NCBI GenBank assembly: GCA_046262295.1
Contig: JBHENC010000003.1
Location: 1-64,000 of the forward strand
Reading direction: 5' to 3'
From: JBHENC01 sp046262295
GTDB lineage: Bacteria; Acidobacteriota; Blastocatellia; Pyrinomonadales; Pyrinomonadaceae
DNA length: 64,000 nucleotides
Every line of letters begins with the position of its first letter. The first letter of the stretch is position 1. This document shows positions 53,499 through 60,322 of this stretch, in pieces. A program made the translations under genes and the position numbers. The notes below the pieces were generated by a model, which was not told the DNA's origin, did no database searches, and saw only the letters and a program-made list of their open reading frames with translations.

Positions 53499-54887
53499 TT
53501 ACATACTCACACACGTTCCGCGCTTCAAAAACCTTCCGTCGCCAGCCTTGCCTTTGTACTCGTTGTTTTCAATAACAACGCGCCCGCGCGAAAGAACGAG
53601 TTCGACGACACCTTTGATCGTCTTGCCTTCGTAAGCGGAATAATCCACGTTCATGTGGTGCGTCTCTGAGCTGATAGTCTGTTCTTTTTCGGGATCGAAG
53701 ATGACAATGTCCGCGTCAGAGCCGACGGCGATGGTGCCTTTCTTCGGGAACAATCCGAACATCTTGGCGGCGGCGGTTGACGTGAGTTCGACGAAGCGAT
53801 TGAGCGAGATGCGATTCTCGATGACGCCGCCGTTGTAGATAAGCGGCACGCGGTGTTCGACGCCGGGCGCGCCGTTCGGAATCTTGGAGAAATCGTCGCG
53901 CCCTAATTCTTTCTGTTCCTTCATGCAGAACGGGCAGTGATCCGTAGAGATAACTTGCAGATCATCCGTGCGCAAGCCCTTCCACAGTTCTGTTTGATTC
54001 TCTTTCTCGCGCAAGGGCGGCGTCATCACATATTTCGCGCCGTCCCAGCCGTCGCCGTAATCGTCTATCGAAAGAAAAAGATACTGCGGGCACGTTTCGG
54101 CAAACGCCGGAAGCCCACGATCACGCGCCTCGCGCACTTGATGTAGCGCATCGGCGCACGAGAGATGCACAATGTAAACGGGAGCTTCCGCCATCTCCGC
54201 AATCGCAATCGCGCGATGCACGCCTTCGGCTTCGGCAATCGTCGGGCGGGTCAACGCATGATACTTCGGCGCGGTTCGCCCTTGTGCTAATGCGCGTTTG
54301 ATTATCTCGTTTATCACGACGCCGTTTTCCGCGTGCATACAGATGAGTCCGCCGCGCTCGCCCGCCGCACTCATTGCGCGAAAGATCGTCGCATCGTCCA
54401 CCAGAAAAACGCCCGGATATGCCATGAATAATTTGAAGCTCGTGATGCCTTCATCCATGATCTTGTGAAGTTCCGGCACGCGGTCGTCTTCCAGCTCCGT
54501 CGTGATTAAATGAAACCCGTAATCAATGGCCGTTCTGCCTTCCGCTTTTCGGTGCCAGTTATCAACGGCTTCGGTCAGCGTTTGGCCTTTATACTGCACC
54601 GCGAAATCAATGATCGTCGTCGTCCCGCCAAAGGCCGCCGCCCGCGTCCCCGTAAAGAAATCATCCGACGCCTCCGTTCCGCCAAACGGCAACTCCATAT
54701 GCGTATGCGGATCAATCCCGCCCGGAATCACAAGCTTCCCGCCAGCATCAATCACACGGTCAGCCCACACGCCGTACTTCTCCAGATCAACGCCGATCAG
54801 CGAGACAACTTCCTCCTCAATCAGCACATCCGCCCTGTAATCATCAACGGCAGTCACGATGCGCCCGTTACGAATTAGTGTTTTCAT
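53499..54887 (-). CDS. hydA: Dihydropyrimidinase (D-hydantoinase)
   Basis: 462 residues from the ATG giving MKTLIRNGRIV, which has GGAGGAAGG upstream; a longer frame to 54926 reads into the TIR gene. The binuclear metal site is GGIDPHTHMELPFGGT and the carbamylated Lys in GITSFKLFMAYPG. HAENGVVINE, HLSCADALHQV and STDHCPFCMKEQKE hold the other ligands. It opens dihydrouracil and dihydrothymine rings. Its first 20 bases are shared with the end of the TIR gene. Confidence 0.95.
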   Translation of the reverse strand: MKTLIRNGRIVTAVDDYRADVLIEEEVVSLIGVDLEKYGVWADRVIDAGGKLVIPGGIDPHTHMELPFGGTEASDDFFTGTRAAAFGGTTTIIDFAVQYKGQTLTEAVDNWHRKAEGRTAIDYGFHLITTELEDDRVPELHKIMDEGITSFKLFMAYPGVFLVDDATIFRAMSAAGERGGLICMHAENGVVINEIIKRALAQGRTAPKYHALTRPTIAEAEGVHRAIAIAEMAEAPVYIVHLSCADALHQVREARDRGLPAFAETCPQYLFLSIDDYGDGWDGAKYVMTPPLREKENQTELWKGLRTDDLQVISTDHCPFCMKEQKELGRDDFSKIPNGAPGVEHRVPLIYNGGVIENRISLNRFVELTSTAAAKMFGLFPKKGTIAVGSDADIVIFDPEKEQTISSETHHMNVDYSAYEGKTIKGVVELVLSRGRVVIENNEYKGKAGDGRFLKRGTCVSM

Positions 54888-55704
54888 CAGAACCTTCCTC
54901 CTCTGGGGCTGACATATCGACTTCAACCCAGTCTCCTTTAACTTCTACTGGATGGTTCTCCTCTCTTTCCTTTATAAGTCGGAGTAGCTTAATAAGCTTG
55001 CTTCTTTCAAAATCCAATAATCTTGTCTCACTTATGGGAATGCCTAAATGTGCTGCTAGGCGTGTTACGTCACCTAATGATAGTTCTTTGCCAGATATTT
55101 GTTGTGGTGATAAAGGCTTGCGTATAGCCTTGTATTCTTTATTTATTCGGGATTGAGCACGAACGATCTGCAATATTTCTTCAAGAATATCTCTATCATT
55201 GCGCTGTGGCTCTGGAGTTTCTTTAGGAGCAGGAATGCTACTTAGCCGCTGCTCTAACTTCGGCCACCAAACATCAAATGATTCATTAATCTCTGACTCG
55301 GGTAATCTGCCATCATCACGAGCATTATTAATCGTTTCGACGAGTTTTCTTATATCTTCCTTTTGCGCTTTGGTAGTTTGAAATTGTGCGAGAGGTTCTC
55401 TAACGTCAGCCGGTTCGAGTTCATAAAGAAAAGTACAAACATATGTATTCTGCTGTTGCTTTGATAAAGCTCCGGCTTCAAAATGTATCCAAGTTGAACC
55501 TAAGTTTTCCGGTGTTAAGCAAATGATACCAACACTTGATTGTTCAAGTTCATTAGCTATACCTGAACGCCAGCGAGTGCCCTTTTCAATATCATTTGCA
55601 GACATCCATGGCTGAACAGCTTGAATAACCTTTGGAAGCCAGTAACGTAATGCTTCAGCTATGGTTTTGCTTCTTTCTCCTGACCAACTAATGAACACTC
55701 TCAT
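54868..55704 (-). CDS. TIR-domain protein (defence-type) upstream of hydA
   Basis: 278 residues from the ATG giving MRVFISWSGERS. The TIR domain spans about 1-155: VFISWSGERSKTIAEALRYWLPKVI, WMSANDIEKGTRWRSGIANELEQSSVGIICLTPENLGSTWIHFEAGALSK, with the candidate catalytic Glu in WIHFEAGAL. The rest is charged and helical, with a possible coiled coil near 190-215. Bacterial TIRs of this type often cleave NAD in anti-phage responses; the function here is inferred. Its ATG overlaps the stop of aminotransferase remnant C (ATGA) and its end overlaps the hydA start by 20 bases. Confidence 0.9.
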   Translation of the reverse strand: MRVFISWSGERSKTIAEALRYWLPKVIQAVQPWMSANDIEKGTRWRSGIANELEQSSVGIICLTPENLGSTWIHFEAGALSKQQQNTYVCTFLYELEPADVREPLAQFQTTKAQKEDIRKLVETINNARDDGRLPESEINESFDVWWPKLEQRLSSIPAPKETPEPQRNDRDILEEILQIVRAQSRINKEYKAIRKPLSPQQISGKELSLGDVTRLAAHLGIPISETRLLDFERSKLIKLLRLIKEREENHPVEVKGDWVEVDMSAPEEEGSDENTNS

Positions 55705-55773
55705 ACTTGTCCAGCAACTCCTTCTAAAGCTCCTATCAAATTTGTTAATGCGATCCTTCGTTGAATTAAACAA
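55701..55773 (-). pseudogene. Duplicated C-terminal end of the aminotransferase (remnant C)
   Basis: Minus strand LFNSTKDRINK, then with one extra T near 55738-55740 removed LIGALEGVAGQV and TGA, against MLNSTKGHVNELIAALDASLALC in the intact aminotransferase. The stop overlaps the TIR start (ATGA). It is more decayed than remnants A and B. Confidence 0.75.
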
Positions 55774-55781
55774 AGATGCGT

Positions 55782-56030
55782 TTATGCAAATATCGTCACT
55801 AAAACTGTGCGTTCGCCGCGTGCTTCCGTATAACTGATCTCGCCCGCGAGAGTTTCGTTTGCCAAGTCTTGAACATCACGCGCCGTGTCTTCGGCAATGT
55901 ACGGTTCGCCGCAGTTGGCGCACACTTGCGCGGGGATGTCTGTGATGAGCAGGATCGCGTTGCCGCGCTCAATCGGCAGGATCGTCGTGCCTTGCTTCAT
56001 GCGTGTGTGTTTACAGATTAAGCATTTCAT
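55782..56030 (-). CDS. YgiT-type zinc-finger protein (MqsA-like antitoxin N-domain)
   Basis: 82 residues. Two CxxC pairs, MKCLICKH and QVCANCGEPY, form the zinc site. The middle matches the YgiT family (ILPIERGNAILLITDIPAQVCANCGE). The C-terminal helix-turn-helix of full MqsA is missing. It lies 4 bases downstream of a DUF4258 gene, a common toxin partner, so together they look like a toxin-antitoxin pair. Confidence 0.85.
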   Translation of the reverse strand: MKCLICKHTRMKQGTTILPIERGNAILLITDIPAQVCANCGEPYIAEDTARDVQDLANETLAGEISYTEARGERTVLVTIFA

Positions 56031-56034
56031 TGTT

Positions 56035-56307
56035 TCACCTTCGACGCTTCGTAAAAGCTTCCTTCCACAGTGTGATGTCTGGCTCGTACACCGTCACAGC
56101 CGTCGTTTCACCCGTTACCGGATCGTCTTCGCCAACAACGTGAATCGGTCTTGCTCCGCTCCAACCGAGCATTAAATAACGCGGCGGTTCGTCGGCTATA
56201 TATTCTTCGATAATCTCGCCGTCCTCCAATACGCCGCGCACTTCGTCAACACTGATATTACGCTCGATCATGCGCTTTAACACATAGGGCGGGAAGATAA
56301 TAATCAC
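56035..56307 (-). CDS. DUF4258-family protein, probable toxin partner
   Basis: 90 residues. VLKRMIERNISVDEVRGVLEDGEIIEEY, PRYLMLGWSGARPIHVVGEDDPVTGETTAVTVYEPDITLWKEAFTKRR matches the DUF4258 pattern (RelE/HigB-like fold suspected). It is the first gene of a pair with the YgiT-type protein, as in many bacteria. Toxicity is inferred. The start is the GTG at 56307. Confidence 0.82.
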   Translation of the reverse strand: MIIIFPPYVLKRMIERNISVDEVRGVLEDGEIIEEYIADEPPRYLMLGWSGARPIHVVGEDDPVTGETTAVTVYEPDITLWKEAFTKRRR

Positions 56308-56375
56308 TGCGTTGCTATCGTTGAAAATGTTAGCGTCAATTGTATTTGATATTTACTACATCATTTCAATTACAA

Positions 56376-56687
56376 CTAAGCTGCCAAGTCGGTTTTGATT
56401 TCTCGCAAAATCTCCGATACTTCTTCCTTCGACTGTAAATGGCGCGACAAAACTTCTTCGGTTTTTTCCAAAATGTTATTTGAGAAATAATTGGCGAGGT
56501 CTTGCCGCAAGTTTTGCCCGATGTAAAGTTTGAGCAACGCGTGAACCGACACATCGCGCATCTTCGCCACTTTTTCGAGCGATGCCAAAACGTCTTTCGG
56601 AATTTTCAAAGTGAGTTCTTCCGATTCACGCTCACGAAGCTTCAAGGCATAGCCTTCTTCCGTCACTAATTCTTCAGGATTCTTCAT
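56376..56687 (-). CDS. BrnA-like antitoxin
   Basis: 103 residues from ATG 56687 (MKNPEELVTEEGYALKLR); a longer frame to 56765 lies inside the toxin gene and is not used. Residues 20-50 (ELTLKIPKDVLASLEKVAKMRDVSVHALLKLYIGQNLRQDL) look like a ribbon-helix-helix DNA-binding region. The C-terminus is a coiled helix. It overlaps the BrnT gene by 14 bases and should neutralise it and repress the promoter. Confidence 0.78.
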   Translation of the reverse strand: MKNPEELVTEEGYALKLRERESEELTLKIPKDVLASLEKVAKMRDVSVHALLKLYIGQNLRQDLANYFSNNILEKTEEVLSRHLQSKEEVSEILREIKTDLAA

Positions 56688-56967
56688 AAAGTTTTCTTTC
56701 CATCGGCGTCGCTGCCCGCGCCGAAATAATTCTTGTGTTTTTGCCCCTTTCCACATAAACCACAAGAAAAAGTTTTTCTGAAAAGCTGTAACCGATTATG
56801 TAATCGCGCTTATCTTGCGCCGTCGAAGCATCGCCGGTTTGATAAAACGGATCAAAGAAAACTTCGGCGGCAGTTTCAGATTTTACACCGTGTTTCCGTA
56901 AATTCGCCGCATATTTTTCTGCGTCCCATTCAAACTCGACGCCTTGTAACTGAAACACCGTGTCCAT
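56674..56967 (-). CDS. brnT: BrnT-family ribonuclease toxin
   Basis: 97 residues of the RelE-like BrnT fold: FEWDAEKYAANLRKHGVKSETAAEVFFDPF, then RDYIIGYSFSEKLFLVVYVERGKNTRIISARAATPMERKLYEE. It is a cytoplasmic RNase that halts translation. It is first of the pair, followed by the antitoxin. The sequence just before its ATG (TTTACAACGACTTGAAAAATG) resembles the end of remnant B before the next cargo gene. Confidence 0.9.
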   Translation of the reverse strand: MDTVFQLQGVEFEWDAEKYAANLRKHGVKSETAAEVFFDPFYQTGDASTAQDKRDYIIGYSFSEKLFLVVYVERGKNTRIISARAATPMERKLYEES

Positions 56968-56970
56968 TTT

Positions 56971-57086
56971 TCAAGTCGTTGTAAATTGCTTGTCGAATTC
57001 GATAACCGTTTCGCCTTCGATTAAAATATCGGTGCGGTAATCATTAATTGCAATGATGATTCGTTTGTTTTGATTGGCGTTTTCAT
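56971..57086 (-). pseudogene. Duplicated N-terminal end of hydA, joined to an aminotransferase-end-like tail
   Basis: From ATGAAAAC (57086) the minus strand carries, after a one-base shift, NKRIIIAINDYRTDILIEGETV against NGRIVTAVDDYRADVLIEEEVV in hydA, about half identical. The frame ends FTTT-stop, in a run resembling the FATL-stop end of remnant B just before a cargo ATG. The rest of hydA is absent. Confidence 0.75.
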
Positions 57087-57097
57087 CGGTCTATCAA

Positions 57098-58162
57098 TTA
57101 GAAAAGCGAGTTTCCGAAGAAACCGAACATCTCTTCTTTTGCTTCATTGATGGCGATTAAATTGTTTGTCTGACGAAGTTTGATGTTTAGTTGTTGGTTA
57201 AAACTTTTGAGCAGCCCGAAAAGCAAATCAGAGCTAACCCTGATTTCCTTCGGTAGCACACTATGGCCTGACAAAATTTTGATTAAACTCTTGGCGATTT
57301 CCGCGTGCCCTTCAAGAATATCTTCCTGCGGTTTCAGCATCTCCACGCCGAGAATGAACCGGCTGTTCGTTTCCGCAATCATCAATATCTTCGGGAAGAA
57401 AGGACGGCTGTTCTTTTCCCGCACAGGCGTGGGAGCATGAAACAAATCTATTTCAAGGATAAGGTTTTTATTTTGCGGAAAGGCTTTGAAGTGATTGATT
57501 GTTTCCGGCGATACTTCGATGGAAAATTGCTTCGAGGTGGGCGGCGGAATCTGTTTCATTTCATCGCGCCAAACGAGTTTTTCGCCTTCCTTTTCCGCCA
57601 CCCGCACCAGATAAACTTCATCTTCACTGTTTGTTTCGTCTACCAAAATCAGCGGATTTTCTTTGACGCGCGGGGCGACTTCGAGAGTTTGTTCGATTGC
57701 GTAAATCAAGAAACGGGCTTCTTCCGAGGTGATAAACCAGGGCATAAACCCGGATTTATTGCTGCGAAACAGCGGGTAACTTTGCTTTCCGCGAAATTTC
57801 AAGCCGAGTTCTTTAATCGCCTCGCGGTCTTCTTTTTCCAATTGTTCGCGGTCTTTAAACGATGCTTGAAGCTGCGGTATGTCGAATAACGCCAAAGGCT
57901 CTGTTTCGTGTTTGCCCTCTTGAAAATCCCAAAACCCGTACACACCTTCCGCGCCCAAATAAACGCCGACGGCGAGATGCTCGCCCATCATTCCCATCAC
58001 GCTGACGAACCCGATTTCGCTCGTCTCGGGATTTTCCACGCCGAAAATCTCGGATTCATCCATCCATTCCCAAGGCGCGAGTTTCTTTAGTTTCCCCGCA
58101 AGCTCGTACAATTGTTTTGCTTCCTCAATCATCGGCGCAAATTGTTTTGTTTTAGTTTTCAT
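57098..58162 (-). CDS. Large soluble protein of unknown function (cargo gene)
   Basis: 354 residues, no signal peptide and no membrane segments. The N-terminus has helices (MIEEAKQLYELAGKLKKLAPWEWMDE) followed by alternating strands such as GFVSVMGMMGEHLAVGVYLGAEGVYGFWDF. The middle and C-terminus read like plant-type uncharacterised DUF domains (WFITSEEARFLIYAIEQTLEVAPRV, FPKILMIAETNSRFILGVEML). I do not name a family with certainty. It is bordered by an aminotransferase-end copy (stop 3 bases before its ATG) and by the hydA-start copy (12 bases after its stop). Confidence 0.8.
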   Translation of the reverse strand: MKTKTKQFAPMIEEAKQLYELAGKLKKLAPWEWMDESEIFGVENPETSEIGFVSVMGMMGEHLAVGVYLGAEGVYGFWDFQEGKHETEPLALFDIPQLQASFKDREQLEKEDREAIKELGLKFRGKQSYPLFRSNKSGFMPWFITSEEARFLIYAIEQTLEVAPRVKENPLILVDETNSEDEVYLVRVAEKEGEKLVWRDEMKQIPPPTSKQFSIEVSPETINHFKAFPQNKNLILEIDLFHAPTPVREKNSRPFFPKILMIAETNSRFILGVEMLKPQEDILEGHAEIAKSLIKILSGHSVLPKEIRVSSDLLFGLLKSFNQQLNIKLRQTNNLIAINEAKEEMFGFFGNSLF

Positions 58163-58165
58163 TTT

Positions 58166-58264
58166 TCAAAGTGTTGCAAAACCGCTGTCCAAAGCTCCGA
58201 TCAATTCGTTGACGTGATCCTTTGTCGAGTTGAGCATCTTGCCGGTGCGGATGACGTTGCCGTA
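58166..58264 (-). pseudogene. Duplicated C-terminal end of the aminotransferase (remnant B)
   Basis: 99 bases, uninterrupted, reading YGNVIRTGKMLNSTKDHVNE then LIGALDSGFATL and TGA, against YGNVIRTGMMLNSTKGHVNE then LIAALDASLALC in the intact gene, 24 of 32 residues identical with no gap. No aminotransferase frame precedes it. The next gene starts 3 bases after its stop. Confidence 0.92.
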
Positions 58265-58274
58265 TCAGGCCGGT

Positions 58275-58619
58275 TTACGGTTTCAACGAGCCATTCAACA
58301 ATTGAACGACAGCAGCGATAATTTGCTTCAAAACTTCGTCTTTCAAAATGCCGACTTGCGCTACTAACAAACTACGATTAGCCGTGAAAAGTTTGCTCGG
58401 GCGCGCGTAGCTGACAACGCGAAGCGAACCTTGCGCGAAACTGTTATTCGTGAGTTCTATGGAGCGTGAATCTGCGTAAGAGCTGCTCGTGATCTGCGAT
58501 AGAATCCAATCGCCTTTGCCCGCATCGGCTAACACCGCTGCCGGGCGCAGCTTTGATTGTGGTAGATCGGAGAACGGAAAGGGCACTAAGACTATGGCTC
58601 CGGCTGAAGGTGTAACCAC
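58275..58619 (-). CDS. MazF/PemK-family endoribonuclease toxin
   Basis: 114 residues from GTG. GAIVLVPFPFSDLPQSKLRPAAVLADAGKGDWILSQITSS shows the MazF beta-barrel start with the FPFSD and RPA catalytic/RNA-binding blocks, and VVSYARPSKLFTANRSLL follows. It cuts RNA. The gene overlaps the 73-residue partner by 28 bases, so the pair is coupled. Confidence 0.9.
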   Translation of the reverse strand: MVTPSAGAIVLVPFPFSDLPQSKLRPAAVLADAGKGDWILSQITSSSYADSRSIELTNNSFAQGSLRVVSYARPSKLFTANRSLLVAQVGILKDEVLKQIIAAVVQLLNGSLKP

Positions 58620-58813
58620 GCTTCGTCCTCCTCCGGCCTGTTCCAGTCTTTTGAAAGCGATTGCTCGCTCAGTAACGCCGTTTCGGAAACAATTGCCGCC
58701 GGTTCGTCTTCAAGAATCGTCACAAGGGCGCGCCGCGCTCCGCGAAGTTCGACGGCCTCAAGTAACACAACCTTGCCGTGTTCATCAATCACTGCTTCAA
58801 CAGTTTGAATCAT
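58592..58813 (-). CDS. Antitoxin-like partner of the MazF-type toxin
   Basis: 73 residues, acidic: MIQTVEAVIDEHGKVVLLEAVELRGARRALVTILED then SETALLSEQSLSKDWNRPEEDEAWLHLQPEP. The N-terminal strand pattern is AbrB/DUF2281-like and the acidic tail is typical of PemK/MazF antitoxins. It is encoded just before and overlaps the toxin. Confidence 0.82.
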   Translation of the reverse strand: MIQTVEAVIDEHGKVVLLEAVELRGARRALVTILEDEPAAIVSETALLSEQSLSKDWNRPEEDEAWLHLQPEP

Positions 58814-58852
58814 AATGCCTCCCGCTTCATTCTTATCATGATACGACGCCAG

Positions 58853-58950
58853 TCAATCTTTTATTAACATGAAAGCAGCATCCAGAGCTTCGATCAGTTC
58901 GTTGACGTGGTCTTTGGTCGAGTTGAGCATCATGCCGGTGCAAATAACTT
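58853..58950 (-). pseudogene. Duplicated C-terminal end of the aminotransferase (remnant A)
   Basis: The minus strand reads YRKVICTGMMLNSTKDHVNE then LIEALDAAFMLIKD and TGA, against YGNVIRTGMMLNSTKGHVNE in the intact aminotransferase, 23 of 32 identical. A chance 61-codon frame runs through it, but no earlier part of the enzyme is present. It lies between the 149-residue secreted protein and the antitoxin. Confidence 0.9.
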
Positions 58951-58968
58951 TTCTGTATTGGTAAAAGT

Positions 58969-59418
58969 TTATTTCGCACGGCGCAAGGTAAACAGCTTTG
59001 GCATTCCTTCGCCGAGAGTGCCTTTCGTTTGTGTCCATTCGAGCTTGCCGTTTTTGAGTTTCAAGATGGCCGTACTCGGCGATTTGTTTTTTGGTTTTTT
59101 GTAGCGAAGATTTTCGGTATAGCCGGGATTCAAATCCTTCGGATCGAATTCAATGGAGAGCGTTTCGCCGTTGAGTGTGCCGGTGAAGGGCGTAATCGCG
59201 CCGTCGCTTTCGGTGTTGCCGTTCTCCAACTCAGTAAAAAAGAGCGTTCCGCTTATTGTTTTACCTTTCGGCTTGATGTTAATGGAAAAGTAAGTCTGCA
59301 TTCTGTTTTTGTCGGCGCGACTCTTCCATTCCCAACTGCCGCTCAGATTTTTTTGTGCGATGACAGGCAAAGCCAGACACAGTAAACAGATTAGCAAAAG
59401 GAGAATTCGTCTTTTCAT
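58969..59418 (-). CDS. Secreted protein of unknown function
   Basis: 149 residues with a signal peptide (MKRRILLLLICLLCLALPVIAQ). The mature part is beta-rich with NLSGSWEWKSRADKN, GKTISGTLFFTELENGNTE and LNGETLSIEFDP, resembling small lipocalin-like or DUF-type periplasmic proteins. I cannot name the family. Its C-terminus lies 19 bases before aminotransferase remnant A. It is probably co-transcribed with the 265-residue protein upstream. Confidence 0.7.
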   Translation of the reverse strand: MKRRILLLLICLLCLALPVIAQKNLSGSWEWKSRADKNRMQTYFSINIKPKGKTISGTLFFTELENGNTESDGAITPFTGTLNGETLSIEFDPKDLNPGYTENLRYKKPKNKSPSTAILKLKNGKLEWTQTKGTLGEGMPKLFTLRRAK

Positions 59419-59435
59419 GTTTCTTTCTCCTGTAT

Positions 59436-60233
59436 CTAAAATGGGCGCATAAAGTCTTTATGATTACTTTCATTCAAACTTGCATCCATGAAATCAATTT
59501 TGACGGGCGGAATCTGCGTGCGCTTGTCCGTGCCAACTAATTTGTCGCCTTGAATTTTGTAATCGGTTACGACGCGCGTGCTGGTCAAATAATTTTCGCT
59601 CATCTTCGATTTCCCGCACGATTCAGTAAGAGTTACGCAGTAACTTTCGACATCAAAACCAATCAGCGTTAGAAAGCCACCCGTCGGCGGGTCTTCGCGG
59701 AAATGAAAGGTCGCGTCGGTGCGCTGTGATCCGCCGTAATTAACGATCACGTCCAGCACGTTTTTTTTAAAAGAGACTTTGAACTCGCCTCTCTCATCGC
59801 CCGACACTGTCGCATTGGAGTTGCCGAAAAGTTGGTAATTGATGGCGCTCAAATGTAGCTTGCGGTCGCCGCGCGAATCAATGACGACGATGATAAATGT
59901 CTGGTAAATCCATCCATCGTCTTCGTCCAATTTCTTGAGCGACTCAATATACTTCGTGTCCTCTTCATCAAGCGTGAGAATAAAAGCGAAGTCCTTTATC
60001 CCGTCCGCGTTCAAATCGCCTTCGGCGCGATTTAGGATCATCCAATGCGGCGCGACAAAATCTTCCGGCCCTCTGCCCGTCTCCGGCATCTGCTGCAACG
60101 CCTTGCTGATTTCAATTTCACGCAGCCCGTCAAGCTTGGCTGTCTTTCCATAAACGCCTTGCGCTTTAACTGTGCTACCGAGAAAGAGAACGACAGGCAA
60201 AAAGGATAAAAAACACCGGCCAATCTTTCTCAC
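59436..60233 (-). CDS. Secreted protein with an EF-hand/FG-GAP-like loop
   Basis: 265 residues with a signal peptide (about 1-24, FLGSTVKAQG). GDLNADGIKDFAFILTLDE (about residues 73-91) looks like a calcium-binding DxDxDG-type loop as in FG-GAP or dockerin repeats. The rest is beta-rich. No enzymatic motif is seen. It is the first gene after the intact aminotransferase, 90 bases downstream. Confidence 0.72.
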   Translation of the reverse strand: MRKIGRCFLSFLPVVLFLGSTVKAQGVYGKTAKLDGLREIEISKALQQMPETGRGPEDFVAPHWMILNRAEGDLNADGIKDFAFILTLDEEDTKYIESLKKLDEDDGWIYQTFIIVVIDSRGDRKLHLSAINYQLFGNSNATVSGDERGEFKVSFKKNVLDVIVNYGGSQRTDATFHFREDPPTGGFLTLIGFDVESYCVTLTESCGKSKMSENYLTSTRVVTDYKIQGDKLVGTDKRTQIPPVKIDFMDASLNESNHKDFMRPF

Positions 60234-60322
60234 ATTTCACCTCCGTATAAAAGCAAACCCTAAAGGAAGACGAAGACACTTTTGATTTTAAGCGAGTTCG
60301 CCTTCCTTCGAGCTGAAGGTTC

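Noticed and set aside
55704..55773. Extended N-terminus of the TIR protein (MFNSTKDRINKF...)
   Set aside because: These residues are the decayed aminotransferase end read in the TIR frame; the TIR fold starts at MRVFISW.
58853..59038. A 61-codon frame containing aminotransferase-like residues as a gene
   Set aside because: Only the last 34 residues match the enzyme; the first half has no similarity and there is no ribosome site. It is a remnant end, not a gene.
43970..60233. Insertion sequences or transposases as the source of the cargo
   Set aside because: No transposase, integrase or terminal inverted repeats are visible between 43.9 and 62 kb.
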